NCBI GenBank assembly: GCA_951217055.1
Contig: OX578277.1
Span: 14,377,218-14,441,217, forward strand
Source: Gerris lacustris
Taxonomy: Eukaryota; Arthropoda; Insecta; Hemiptera; Gerridae
Reading direction: 5' to 3'
DNA length: 64,000 nucleotides
Both the position numbers and the translations under genes were made by a program. The first letter of the stretch is position 1; each line of letters starts with the position of its first letter. The notes under the pieces are model-generated. The model made no database searches, was not told the origin of the DNA, and was given only the letters and a program-made list of their open reading frames with translations. Of the stretch, positions 11,005 to 21,694 are shown piece by piece.

Positions 11005-11540
11005 AAACTTGGTACACATCTTCATTTCACCAATGCCCAGGACAAGTTCGTAGGACAACGTTATACGCCCAAGCGTTCTTGTGTAAACGTAAGCTTCAAA
11101 TCTAAAATTGGAATTTTATGACGGGAAAAAATCTAACTTCATCTATTCAATGAGACAAACAACTTTTAACCGCTATGAAGTGTTAAAGATCACTAAATTT
11201 ATTAAAGCGGACCTAAACGTTTAAAATAGGGAAAAAACATTTTTACCGATATCTTACGTTCTAACGTAACGATTAATAGAACTTCATACTTATCGTCCAA
11301 AGTACAATTGAAACAGGCATGTAACATTTCAACCTGATACAAGCAGAAGTTTTAGTGTAGTGAAGTGATATATTTTGTTTAAATTGAAATCGCAGGGGCG
11401 TGAGGGTTAAGGAATAGTCCTGCTCCCTCACTACACAACTCTTTACTACAATCATCCTCTTTAACTGTCAACTCATTATGATTAACTATTTTTTTAATAT
11501 TCAATATTTTGATTGTATTAAGCTCGCTTCAATAAAAAAA
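11005..11540 (-). repeat. Repeat R1, minus-strand copy
   Basis: Reading the minus strand gives the R1 order: GAAGCGAGC end (11527-11540), GTTTAGGTCCGC, then CGTTTACAC and CCTGGGCATTGG at the left. The CAGA tail is absent. Confidence 0.75.
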
Positions 11541-13019
11541 GAGCTATGCTATGACTAGTCAGAATATAAGTGATTCTTTTTAAATTTTATTTCTAGATAT
11601 TTGAATAGTATGAAAACGTATGAACACAACTGTCTAGGGTTTGTTATCGAAGCTTTGTTCTGGTTAAAGGAACTCTAGTTTCAAAGCAAGAACTGTGGAT
11701 AAAGCTACCTAAACTCAGGCTGTTCCGGAGAGATGTCAATATTGATTTACATCGGCACTCTCAACTCGAAACAAACTACAACAAAACAGAGCTAAAATAA
11801 GTGAAAGTTCAGGCGAAAGAGGTAAGTTTCACTCTAAATAAAAGCTTCATCCTATTTTTACTCTTTTTCATGTAAAAACGAAGTGTAGAGGTAAAAGAAT
11901 AATTCCTGTGACATGTCTAATTACGTTAAAAACTATAATTATACAACAGTTCAATTTACAACTTCTAATTAGATCACAAAACACATTTGCAATAACCATT
12001 TGTTCACATCTAAAAATAAATGTACATTCTATCCAAAACTCACAACATAAAAGTACAACTTCAGAGAGAAAAGAGTTGCTCTAAAGTAGTATAACGTAGT
12101 CTATTTTTATTTTCCTTAAAAAAAAAAGAAGAGAATAATGCTTCCTAAAACGTGTATAATAATGTAGTTGAATTTATAAAAAAGAGAAGATTTTATTAAT
12201 GTTAGTGTACCCCGGGTTAATAAAGGATGAACATTTTTTCAAAATTTAAAGGAGATTCTGCCTGGATTTCCTGGGGGTTCCTTTACTCGGGATAATCCTT
12301 TTTGGGATGATGCAATCACGCCGTCCTTCTCTCCAGTTGACAGTATATCTTTTCTTTGCTTTGAGTCAACATCACGATGCACTACACCCCTGAAGATACT
12401 TTCAGTAGTGGAAGCGAAACGTCAGACTTCAAACCCTTCGTGACGCGGATTTCACCGGAAAACCAAACTGTTTATTTCCTTTATCTTATTATGTAGATTA
12501 CAGTTCTTTTGTCAACCACATAATTTGAAACCTGTGCTGGATCTATTTCTTCTCAGGGGGCTAAAGTACATATTGCCGTCCCTGTCACCCCCTCCTCCTC
12601 CGCATTAAAAATGAATAAACTTGATTTGAAATAATATAAGCTGTAACCTAATAGTACTGGGCGTATAATGACCTCTTTTTCTTTTAGCAAATACGTTTAT
12701 AACAGACAACTAAGAAATCAAATATTTAGGAGGCCTTTCTTGCGAAATGGGAGCTAAAATTGATTTCGAAGTAGGGACACAACTACAACAACCTCGCACA
12801 AGAATAACTGAACAGAACTGAGTTTGACATTTGTGCTTCATTATGAGATAACTACACAATAATTGAACCTCTGGCGAGCGCGGCACTTCTGAAACTACTG
12901 ATACTAAGTACACGAAAAATTTAGAGATTATTGAAAGACCAATTTTCTTATCAACGATAGAAAAGGGATTTAAAAAAAAATAAATCTCATAAAAAATTAT
13001 AACAAAGAATATTAAATAT
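11541..13019. other. Unassigned DNA with Penelope-like fragment
   Basis: 12290-12480 matches the family seen at 61327-61691 (TGAAGAT.., GAAACGTC.., CCCTTCGTGACGCGG). The ORF at 12710-12913 (minus) has no recognised domain. The rest is AT-rich. Confidence 0.4.
12390..12419 (+). ncRNA. Hammerhead-like core (Penelope-type)
   Basis: CTGAAGA, one U, a seven-position stem ACTTTCA/TGGAAGC (one A·C mismatch, one G·U) with loop GTAG, then GAAACGTC. This has the layout of a hammerhead core with a palindromic ACGT helix III, as described for Penelope-like elements. No complementary helix I flanks are seen. Confidence 0.45.
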
Positions 13020-13268
13020 TAAATAGCCTTTACGGGGCTCATGCTAGGTATTAGTGGCTGTTTTCTATTATCACGTAGCCCTGGCAATTAAATAAATTGC
13101 CTATATAGTTTTGTTTCCAAAGTCTTCTAGGAATAGAATCAGGACTATATTATACTTAATTCATTCCATTACTAAGAATATAATACTATCTAAATAGTAA
13201 TTTTGAGTCTATTTACATGTTTAAAATATATCCAAACAAAACTAATTAATATAGTAATAAATAACAAA
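13020..13268 (+). repeat. R7 inverted repeat, left arm
   Basis: About 250 bp that recurs in inverse orientation at 15950-16170. Shared blocks include GGGGCTCATGCTA, GTTTTGTTTCCAAAGTCTTC and TAGGAATAG. Identity is moderate, so the pair is old. Together they bracket about 2.7 kb. Confidence 0.65.
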
Positions 13269-13395
13269 TTAATTTTTTTTTAGTAATTAATAACAATATT
13301 GCACCAGGTCCCATGCCCCAGGCCACAATGCCTAGGTCCTAGGCCCGATGCTCCAATCCCTAAGTTAGCGGCCACTGGCCTCTGGTGGTCCAAGG

Positions 13396-13666
13396 CAGTG
13401 GCGTAACTGTGGGCCCGCACGGGCCTGCATTGCGGGCGGGCCCCCAATGTCAGGGGCCCCCCAATCAAATGTACCAATGTCGATGTGGGCCCCTTTAGAG
13501 CATAATAAAATATAACTCCTTGGAATCATACTTCTATACCATTGTCAGGGTGGCCCCATTCAGTTCTGAACACAAATCTTTTTTTTCTCAATTCAATGAA
13601 TTTTCTTTGGCGAGAGGCCCCAAAAAGTTCTTGAAGGGGGCCCCCAATACCCCAGCTACGCCAGTG
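13396..13666. mobile_element. Non-autonomous hAT element, 271 bp
   Basis: The left end is CAGTGGCGTAACTGTGGG and the right end, inverted, CACTGGCGTAGCTGGGG. A perfect 8-bp target duplication GTCCAAGG lies at 13388-13395 and 13667-13674. This is the standard hAT signature. The termini resemble those of the three large hAT elements (CAGTGGCGTA). There is no transposase. It landed in a local C/G-rich stretch made of CCCAGGCC-like degenerate repeats (13300-13395, 13675-13700). Confidence 0.88.
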
Positions 13667-13962
13667 GTCCAAGGCCCATTGCCCCAGGTCATAAGGCCCA
13701 TTCGTTATGAGCCAATTAATTACGTTTATTACTAAACGTTAATAGAATCAACGAAGGAGCTCTGATAGGAATTTACCAGAAAACGAGTGAATGCTCAAAA
13801 AGATTTCTACTGCTACACTGGCAGGTGTGTTACCAACCAGTGCAAGCTAACAAAAACGCTTACTGCTAGAAGGTTAAGGGCCAAACAGTGCTAATTCGAC
13901 TACCATTAGCATTTCAGGGTAAACAACAGTAATCAATACAACTTGTTTTTAAATTAAATGAG

Positions 13963-14555
13963 CAGGTCAAGTGTGTGCTAATCAGCACACAGCGAGGGTC
14001 CGTAGGCCACATTGTATTGTTTGTAGGACCTATTGATGGTGCTAAAATGCTAAAAAGCTTACTTTGAACTATCCTATGGGTCTGATATTCTCAAAACACA
14101 TAAACAAACTTCTGATAAAGTATTTTTTACCACAGAACCGGACTATAAACATATAAATACATCGAAAAGAGCATAATTATAAAAATACGTATTTTGTCAA
14201 TAAAAAAAAAATTATATATATTTTTTCGAAATTTCCATAAGAGGTGTCTTTACTTTTGGTCGAAGAATGTTCAGGAATTTTTTTCAGATTTTTTGCACTT
14301 TACATAAGAAATGGGAGGGGGCACTTTTCACACCCACTTCAAACTAGCCTAAGCTCGTCCTGTCAAAGCTTATAACCAAAAATTATATATTTTTGTAATC
14401 AGCTTAACGTACCCTTTCATATGATACCCCACTCGGGGTCCAAAAAAAAGATTGTTTAACCCTTAATTTTTTTTAAGTCGCTATATTTTTCAAATGTGTG
14501 GGTAGGTACTATACACATATTATATGCCAAATTTAAAAGTGATCGGACGCATGGG
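13963..14555 (-). repeat. Repeat R4, copy A (truncated)
   Basis: Begins CAGGTCAAGTGTGTGCTAA and continues with AGCTTACTTTGAACTATCC, GTCGAAGAATGT and CAAATTTAAAAGTGATCGG. Similarity stops near 14555, before the CAGA tail and the terminal hairpin. At 13995 it also keeps an internal AGGGTCCGTAGGC, the same motif found at the far end of complete copies. Confidence 0.75.
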
Positions 14556-15277
14556 CACCGACTTTTAAAAATTATTGGGGGGGCCCACGAAGGAATAGGG
14601 AATACTCCCCATGAAAGGGGATCCGGGAAATTTTTGAAAAACTAGGTGGCAAGAACTGCTAAATTTGAAGTTTTCTGGAGAGTTTTTATAGCAATGTTAA
14701 AGAAAATTTCATACCATTAAAAACGTGTTTTTTTCTTTTCAACTAAAAAACCAAACTTTTCTATGCATTAAAATATTTTTGCCCTTAACAGAGGAAAATT
14801 TACTTAACGTTGGTAATCACTTAAACGTTGTTTTACACATAATGTTATCTAAATACCTATATCATATTAATGTTTTGTTATACATTGGTCAGAATTAATT
14901 TTTTTTTGGATACTTTCTAATTTTATACATTCCTAAAACCGAATCCGGCCCTAAATGTTTCCGTGTATGTATGTGTGTCTATCACCACGAGTCCGACTTT
15001 ATAAGCGCAAAACTGGCTTAACGAAATCGATTAATTTTTTTTCAGAGGTGAGTGCAAACGTGTTGCGCATCTTGTAGGCTTGGTTTCATCCTCAAAATAT
15101 TGGGTTCATTCTCAAAATATTGAGTAGATCCAAAGTTATTAAAAAGTTTAGAAAAAAAAAAAAAATGTTTAAAACTAACAACTTAAAAAAATTAGGTTGA
15201 CCCACCATAACCAAAACCCACAGACTAGCTAATCAAAATGTTTGGGTGTTTCTAGATTCTATACTCTAGACCACTTA
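14556..15277. other. Unassigned repeat-like DNA
   Basis: A G-run and GGGGATCC-like sequence at 14575-14630 are followed by AT-rich DNA. 14950-15190 looks like part of an unclassified repeat (tandem CTCAAAATATTG at 15092 and 15111). There is no gene. Confidence 0.35.
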
Positions 15278-15491
15278 GGCCCTCCGCACACGGAGCAACT
15301 CAAAACAAACTAAATTACAAACTCAAATCCGTTGATGTTCATGAGCTGATGAATGAGTTTCAACCTGTGTAATTGAATGGGACACCACACACGGAGCAAC
15401 TCATTACAAACTGGGTCTGCTTTCTGTAAACCCAAAAATGACTGGAGTTTCCAGTTGAATTTGTTTTGAGTTGCTTCGTGTGTGGAGGGCC
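15278..15491. mobile_element. PIF/Harbinger-like MITE, 214 bp
   Basis: The left end is GGCCCTCCGCACACGGAGC. The right end inverted is GGCCCTCCACACACGAAGC, and similarity continues for about 35 bp (GCAACTCAAAACAAA). TTA lies on both sides (15275-15277, 15492-15494). A 3-bp TTA duplication with GGC termini fits PIF/Harbinger. There is no coding capacity. Confidence 0.75.
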
Positions 15492-15949
15492 TTAGACGCG
15501 CCGTTTTTTGCGTTTGGCCGGAAATTTTGGGCCAAAACCGACTGGAAAAAAACTGAATTTTTTTTTTTTTTTTTTATATGTTTATTCCCCTTAAAAAATT
15601 AGAGATGGCGGACATAACTATTGAAGTTTGTTTTGGAGGCCTATTGTGGATAAACGGTAAATCGTATCGAAAAGCATATTGCACGGGGTCCTCCTATGAG
15701 TTTTTACCTTAAATAGATTAAATTTGTTTTTTTTAATTTTAGATCTTTGAGCTCTTATGGCGTCCGCAATTGTTGTAGATCGATTTAATTTTTAATTGTG
15801 GTTTTTAAACCTCACACTAATGCTCTTTTAATCGAGTATTTATTATTTTTGAATTTGAGTAGTGATTGATGAGTATTTATATTTTAATTTTTGACTACGT
15901 TTATTTTCTTAATTATTATATGCATAATCTCATTTATAATATACATTAT
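15492..15949. other. Unassigned AT-rich DNA
   Basis: Contains a 19-base T run near 15558 and AT-rich sequence. No feature is supported. Confidence 0.4.
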
Positions 15950-16170
15950 CTCTTTTCGTTATGTATTAATATATTACTTAGTTTCTATTAGCTATTTTTT
16001 AAATACATTTATATAGATAGACTCCATACTACGAATGAATGATGTATAGTATAGTCTTGATACTATTCCTAGAAGACTTTGGAAACAAAACTATTTAGGC
16101 ATTTCATTTAATTCTAGGCCTACATGTTAATAGGAATCATATAGCATGAGCCCCGAGAGGAGTGAAGGCT
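15950..16170 (-). repeat. R7 inverted repeat, right arm
   Basis: Inverse of 13020-13268: CCTAGAAGACTTTGGAAAC, TTTAGGCATTTCATT and CATGAGCCCC in order. Confidence 0.65.
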
Positions 16171-16978
16171 AGTAATCAATCAAATAAAAAATACAAACCA
16201 TCAACTACCTAATCTGTATCATCAGGTAGTCTCTACACCATTAAGGGTATATTGTTCGTATGCACACAAAATATGCCATTAATTCTTTAATCATGAAGAA
16301 TATTACAAGCTAACAATAATATTCAAAAAATGAGACCGAAAAAAAGTCCCCCCCAAATTTTGGAATGTGGGCGGGCGGCCAAGAACTTCACTTTCTTACT
16401 GCTACTACTATGCTATCACACTGCTTGCCACAAAAAATAAACTTGATCACCACACCCGGACTTACATATTTAAAATTTACTAACATTATTTTTAATTATA
16501 ATTAATATTATTACGAATATTATTTTTTAATATTTCAATAATAAATATTGCCTTTCCTGTCACCCCCTCTCGATGGAACTCTGGCCATTGATGCTGAAAG
16601 CCATAATGAAGCTGTTTAATGTGTATTTCAGTTTCGCTTAGTTAATGTAACCATCCTCCATTGTAGAAATATTTATTGTTTGAATACATTTTTTAGTATC
16701 TATTTTGGAGAATTAAAAGACCTCTAAATAGTAAAAGCAAAATATTATGTAGGCCTAGCAGAAAATACATCCATGGACGTTCCTTAATTTGCTGTTTTAA
16801 TAATAAAGGATATTTAGTTGTCTCTATTCGAGGTCACTCTAAAGCTTACTAATTATTTTGTAATATTTATTATTACAAAATAATAAATTTTTGGGTGTTT
16901 TGCCCCCCTAGACTTAACATTGGGGGGGCTCAGCCCCCTAGACTCAACATTGGGGGGGCTCGAGCCCCTTGGGCCCTT
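16171..16978. other. Unassigned DNA with 31-bp G/C-rich doublet
   Basis: Mostly AT-rich. At 16904-16970 a unit of about 31 bp built from CCCCCTAGAC..AACATTGGGGGGGCTC is present twice. 16551-16572 (CCTGTCACCCCCTC) also occurs at 12581-12594. Confidence 0.4.
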
Positions 16979-17032
16979 AGGACAGACACACGCAGGAAAT
17001 TATAAGGGTCCTTGGTTTTGCTTACGGACCCT
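16979..17032 (-). repeat. Repeat R4, copy B (terminal fragment)
   Basis: Only the tail remains: GACAGACACACGCAGG followed by the terminal hairpin AGGGTCC-loop-GGACCCT at 17005-17032. Confidence 0.75.
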
Positions 17033-17556
17033 AATTAAAAACGAGTAAAATACCCCCCCCCCCCCTCCCTAAAAGAGAGATATACAGAGCAAGAGGGGAA
17101 AAGTGTGAACGACCGTTATACGTGCAATGATATACAATTCAAACAAATACGATTTTCGAAAAATGTAACCGTAAACTTTTTGCAAGGGACTCGTTTTATT
17201 CGTAATACGCTTCTGTAATAAGAATGCTAATTAATTCTCAGACTGGAAATTTAATTATCCACTTATTTTTTATGTAAAGGTTCTTTTGAAAGATAATGAA
17301 GCACAAATTTAATTCTAGATGAGAGATGTTTGCGTGTCTATATACGTGAACTCATCTTGTGCGCTTTGAATCATAATATAGTACGAGTAAATTCAAGATA
17401 TATCCAAATTATCTTAAACATTACTAAAGAGAATATACCGAATAGTCGAGGAGATAGCGTGCAAAAAAGTATTTGACTAACATAAAGCTAGACTTATGTG
17501 AATAAATTAAATTTTTGGTGCCTTTTAAGAATATGTGGTCTGCTAAGTTCGTCTGC
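17033..17556. other. Unassigned AT-rich DNA
   Basis: A C-run lies at 17053-17065. AT-rich sequence with no element recognised. Confidence 0.4.
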
Positions 17557-17921
17557 GGGACGTAGCTCGACAAAAGACATTTAAAAAAAAAAAACTTGTA
17601 GAGGAGCGGCCATGTCCCGCCAATTAAATTATAATTGACAATGGACAATGTGATTTTCATGATCCTGAATACAAAATTAGTCATCAGGCTGAAAATCAAG
17701 TAGACGTTAGTTTGTCACTTGATGGGTTAGTTATTCAAATATTAATAAATAAAAGTGGTCACCTATCAAGTGAGAAAACTAACATCAATTTGATTTTCGG
17801 TCTACTAACTAATTTTGTACTGTGAATAATAAAAATCAAATTGTCCACCATAATTAGTGGGACATGGTTGATCTCCACCGGTTAGTTTTTTTCAAATGCC
17901 TTTTGACAAGCTATGTCCCAA
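17557..17921. mobile_element. Foldback element, about 365 bp
   Basis: Imperfect inverted arms of about 150 bp (17557-17706 and 17776-17921) surround about 70 bp. Matching blocks include GGGAC.TAGCT, CATGTCCC.C.AATTA, ACAAAATTAGT and TCACTTGAT. No target duplication was found. Confidence 0.65.
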
Positions 17922-18164
17922 GAGGCTGAAAATTAAATGCACTGTCGTATACAAATTTGGATATTTTATTTAAGTTTGTGGTGAGTATTTGTCAAGTCAG
18001 AAAATGTTTGTAAATTTAGACGTGTAGAGTGATTTGGGAAAGAGAATAGAGAGAGAGACAGACAAACATCATGTACTTGCACTGGATAAATTAGACCTAG
18101 TAGAACCTACTCGGACAGTGGGAGACTTGGCTAAACCTATGATCTCACAACTTTTTTTATATTT

Positions 18165-18242
<78 letters not shown>

Positions 18243-18627
18243 CATTAAACATGTAACAAATGAATGTAAAATATGAATATGAAGGAACCTAATCCAAATT
18301 TAATATTCGGAAACTTAAATATCAGACTCCATTTGCTTAAGTGCTTTCATAAAGTGTATTTGCCTGAGTATTAAAAAAAAACGGCCTTTAGCAAAAGCAA
18401 TATTCAAAATGCTCTTATACGCTGTTATAATAATATTTTTTGCTATAACCTATTTTTTTAGTAAATATAAGATTATTTTGGCAATTTCACTGATATTATA
18501 ATGCATTGAAATACATTTTATGTTACGAAAAAGAATAACTTTGAAAATAGCTGTGGAAGGAACTACATTACAAAACTGGTTATCGATTATTATAAAATTA
18601 TAAACGAATATTTCAATATTTCAATTA
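17922..18627. other. AT-rich DNA with (AT)n tract
   Basis: Contains the dinucleotide tract listed separately and no recognised gene. Confidence 0.4.
18169..18242. repeat. (AT)n microsatellite
   Basis: About 36 uninterrupted AT repeats. Confidence 0.97.
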
Positions 18628-19110
18628 AGCCGAGGCCACACATTGGCCGACATTTGCCAAATACCTTTCAAGGTTCCAAGTGTGGCCGCTCTACTATTAG
18701 CAAATATCGTCAAATGTTTGAGTTTGGAAGGTATTGGAAGGTTGGTCCAAGTGAATGACCAACCTTCCAATATCCAATACCGATACAAAGGAGCCGCCTT
18801 CTTTTCCCCAACATCCAAATCGTCTGGCCACATATTGGTTCAATATTTTACATCACCCATGTAATATAAAATTATAAAGTTACTAAAATTATAAAATTAT
18901 GAGTTACTTTCTATCGAGAACTTTTAGATGCTGATTGGAAAACCCTTTTGCTTAAGGATTTTCCTTTTATATCATTAAAAGGAAACTAACTTCCAATTTT
19001 GAATGTTCTAGACCAGGGGTTCTCAAACTTTTTCTTCCATAGACCCCCTGTAGGAATTTTATTTTTTTAATAGACCCCCTACCTAAGGAATATATATATA
19101 CACATCTAAT

Positions 19111-19134
19111 TGTGTGTGTGTGTGTGTGTGTGTG
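19111..19134. repeat. (TG)n microsatellite
   Basis: Twelve TG units inside the hAT element. Confidence 0.95.
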
Positions 19135-19514
19135 CAATGGCTACCACAGACGACTCATTTTAAAACACATAGTAATAGGAAAATGAGGGGAAATCGTACA
19201 GAAGAAAGAAACTGAAATATCAATTATTATATCTATATTTTTAATGATTAAATTTAACATTCCCAAATCAGAATTAAATTTTAAGAAAATAGTAATGTGT
19301 AATAGTATTTTAGGTTAAAAAAGGTTTAAGTAAGTAATTCTAAAAAAAAATTAAGAAAAGTCCATGGAAACCATCATAATAATAATAAATAAAACAAATA
19401 ATATTACCGTAAAAATAGCTGCATATTAATGAATAACAAAACTATCAATCATTTTTATTTTTTTTATTATATGCAATTAATAAAAAAACATTAATATTTT
19501 ACAAAATTATAATA

Positions 19515-19905
19515 TTAGTGTGATGGATGGGCTTGACGTTCTTGTGCAATTTCTTTTATGTTTGACCTAAAATTACTAAGGTTTATTCTTTAATTTCCCC
19601 TTTCAATAATATTGAGTTTGTTCCTTGTTTTTCTTAATAAATTATTGATTGCACTGAAACCAGCTTCTACCAAATAAGATGACGGAAAAGTTAACAATAG
19701 GGGTTCGCTATTCATTTGCAAATACGGGTACTTTTCACGAATCACTTTGATGGTCCAAAATTTTGCAAACCATGTGTGTTAAATAATACTTGAGCTTGGA
19801 CATCCTCCTTCAACGTAATTAGTTCTTCCTGTACCGAAATATCAAACCTAGTTATATCACAGAGGAATAATGGTTCAATGATCCAAGCTGGGACACATAA
19901 ATTTA
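19515..19905 (-). pseudogene. hAT transposase C-terminal pseudogene
   Basis: The minus-strand reading gives the hAT C-terminal (dimerisation) region: ..PAWIIEPLF.., FWTIKVIREKYPYLQMNSEP, YLVEAGFSAINNLLRKTRNK, then IKEIAQERQAHPSH at the stop (19515-19517). The E-GFS-RN-L pattern and SH end fit the Charlie/ZBED5-like branch of hAT transposases. There is a frameshift before FWTIK (near 19755) and an in-frame stop in the RGN.RINL stretch. The N-terminal BED finger and most of the RNase H-like core are missing. Confidence 0.8.
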
Positions 19906-20406
19906 TTTATAAATTTATTTTTTACTAAAGAGACATCCATAGACCCCCAATAGACCCCTTGGTGATCATAGACCCCCATGAAGTCCCATAGACCCTCAGG
20001 GGGTCCACATGGACCCCTTTGAGAATAGCTGTTCTAGACCAATAAGTTGTGCAGGTGTCGTTATGTGCTATTATTTTTTATCTTTTTAAACATTAAATTA
20101 TTGTTTTGTTTAATTTAATAGCCGCGGGCTGCATCCAGCAAACAAAACTGATAAAGATGGTATTATGTCAGCTAATGAGAGTGTTAAAATACCTACAGCA
20201 ATATTATTATTTCAACTCTCACGGGCGCGGGAGAAACCACGTAGCGTGTATTGGAATCAAATATTGGCCAAGGAACATTGGGCCAATGTGTGGCCAGCCT
20301 AGTCACTTGTGCGTCATAGCAGGAGGGGGAGGAAAATGTTGGAATCAAATATTTGTGAATGGGTGGGTCTATTGCCAAAGGTCGGCCAAGTGGGGCCCAG
20401 GCTTTA

Positions 20407-20501
20407 CTATTGGCTAAACCTATGTATTCACCAAATATTCAATTCAAAAACTATAATTGAATACTAATTGAAGTTTTTCTTTTGTGGACTTGAGGTTTTT
20501 T
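20407..20501. other. Short spacer
   Basis: AT-rich sequence between two elements with no feature. Confidence 0.5.
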
Positions 20502-20946
20502 TATATAAGTAGTTGGTTGTTTTTTGGAATGAAAGTCCTTTATTATATTTTATTCAAACAAGCTTACGCCCAGGTAAATGTTATACATAAAATCAAATAC
20601 TAACAACATAAACTTGAAACAAGACACCAATAAATTAAGCAACATTTACACAAATATTATATTTAATACAAAAAAAAAAAAATAATAATAAATAATTCAA
20701 AATTTTTGATTAGGTATATCAGTTAAAAAAATAAAATTAATTATTTAAAAAAAAAAACATAAAAACAATCAAAATTAACTTGGTAAGACTTTCATTTCCA
20801 AAATTCGTTTTCATTTTGACCATTTGTTTCTCTAAATTTACAGTATTTCCAAAACCTGAAGAAGTCCAGGTTCCCTGGACGAAAGCTTGTTTGAATAAAA
20901 TATAATAAAGGACTTTCATTCCAAAAAACAACCAACTACTTATATA
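20502..20946. mobile_element. Foldback element with hammerhead-like core (Penelope-like)
   Basis: Arms of about 73 bp (20502-20574 and 20874-20946) are almost identical in inverse orientation. They start TATATAAGTAGTTGG and reach the second half of a hammerhead-like motif. The right side holds the whole core (20856-20884). The left arm holds only its 3' half (CTGGGC-GTAA). Inverted terminal segments that begin in a ribozyme are usual for Penelope-like retroelements. There is no coding region. Confidence 0.6.
20856..20884 (+). ncRNA. Hammerhead-like core
   Basis: CTGAAGA (fits CUGANGA), one extra A, a perfect 6-bp stem GTCCAG/CTGGAC with loop GTTCC, then GAAA. The A inserted before the stem departs from the canonical core. 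Helix I complementarity is not seen. Structure call by eye. Confidence 0.45.
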
Positions 20947-21514
20947 ATTGAATATTTCAAATTATGAATCACTCTTTCATATGAATAATTTAATTCTTTC
21001 TTTTCTAATTTACTGAATAATGAATCATTACATGATTCGCTTTACTTTCAGTATCATAATTTGTTTTTGTTTTTTTGGTGGCTATTTAAAACTTTGTTTA
21101 AAACCACCCATTCATGGTCCAACTTAGACTACGACACCGTCGGATGCAGCAGTCGGATCTACCCCACACACGGTCCTACGAGACTTCCAACCTCAGTCTC
21201 ACTTCTGAAATTATACTAAAATGTTGTTATAACTTCATAACTTAAGTTTTCTTCATTTAATATATACAGATTTAACAATTATTATTTATTTAATTTAGAC
21301 TTACTTAACCACAGTATTTTAACAATGTTTTTATCTTCATAAGTTTACGTTTGTTCATTACATCTCGACTTCAACGAATCATTACTCTGTGTACTGTGTT
21401 TGTCTTTTAAGTATATTTTTCCTAATTAAGTACTATTTAACAACTATAGTTTAATATAAATATTTTTGTGTATTACTTTTTAGAAATAAAATGTATACCC
21501 TCATTGCACAACGT
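20947..21514. other. Unassigned AT-rich DNA
   Basis: 21120-21205 is GC-richer (ACGACACCGTCGG, CACACGGTCC) but holds no frame or motif I recognise. Confidence 0.4.
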
Positions 21515-21694
21515 CAAAAATCGGTCAGAGACAACTCAGACAAACTTTCTCATATATGGGTTCATAATTACTCAGCCCAGTGTTTTCCATTTATTAGTTT
21601 TCATTGGTACATTTAATTATTATTAAACATTTTATCAAACCTCCACGATTAAAGCCATTTTCTGAGGAAATAGATTTTTCCCGGGAAAACGGCT

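Larger units (their letters stand above)
19014..20031 (-). mobile_element. hAT element with decayed transposase
   Basis: The termini CAGGGGTTCTCAAACTTTTT and, inverted, CAGCTATTCTCAAAGGGGTC are flanked by a perfect 8-bp duplication TTCTAGAC (19006-19013, 20032-20039). Repeated TAGACCCCC blocks lie near both ends. It carries the C-terminal part of a hAT transposase on the minus strand and inserted into a Harbinger-like element. Confidence 0.9.
18628..20403. mobile_element. Harbinger-like element split by a hAT
   Basis: The left terminus AGCCGAGGCCACACATTGG matches the inverse of the right terminus (AGCCTGGGCCCCACTTGG). Similarity extends through TTGGCCGAC.TTTG. TTA flanks both sides (18625-18627 and 20404-20406). 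Subterminal inverted motifs (GGCCACACATTGGCC) recur at 18826 and 20277-20295. Without the nested hAT it is about 750 bp. It has no transposase of its own. Confidence 0.6.

Noticed and set aside
13300..13395. CpG-island-like promoter
   Set aside because: The GC-richness comes from degenerate CCCAGGCC-type repeats and the adjacent hAT end. No gene follows.
18034..18276. 80-codon frame ending in (IY)n
   Set aside because: The second half is the (AT)n microsatellite. No homology in the first half.
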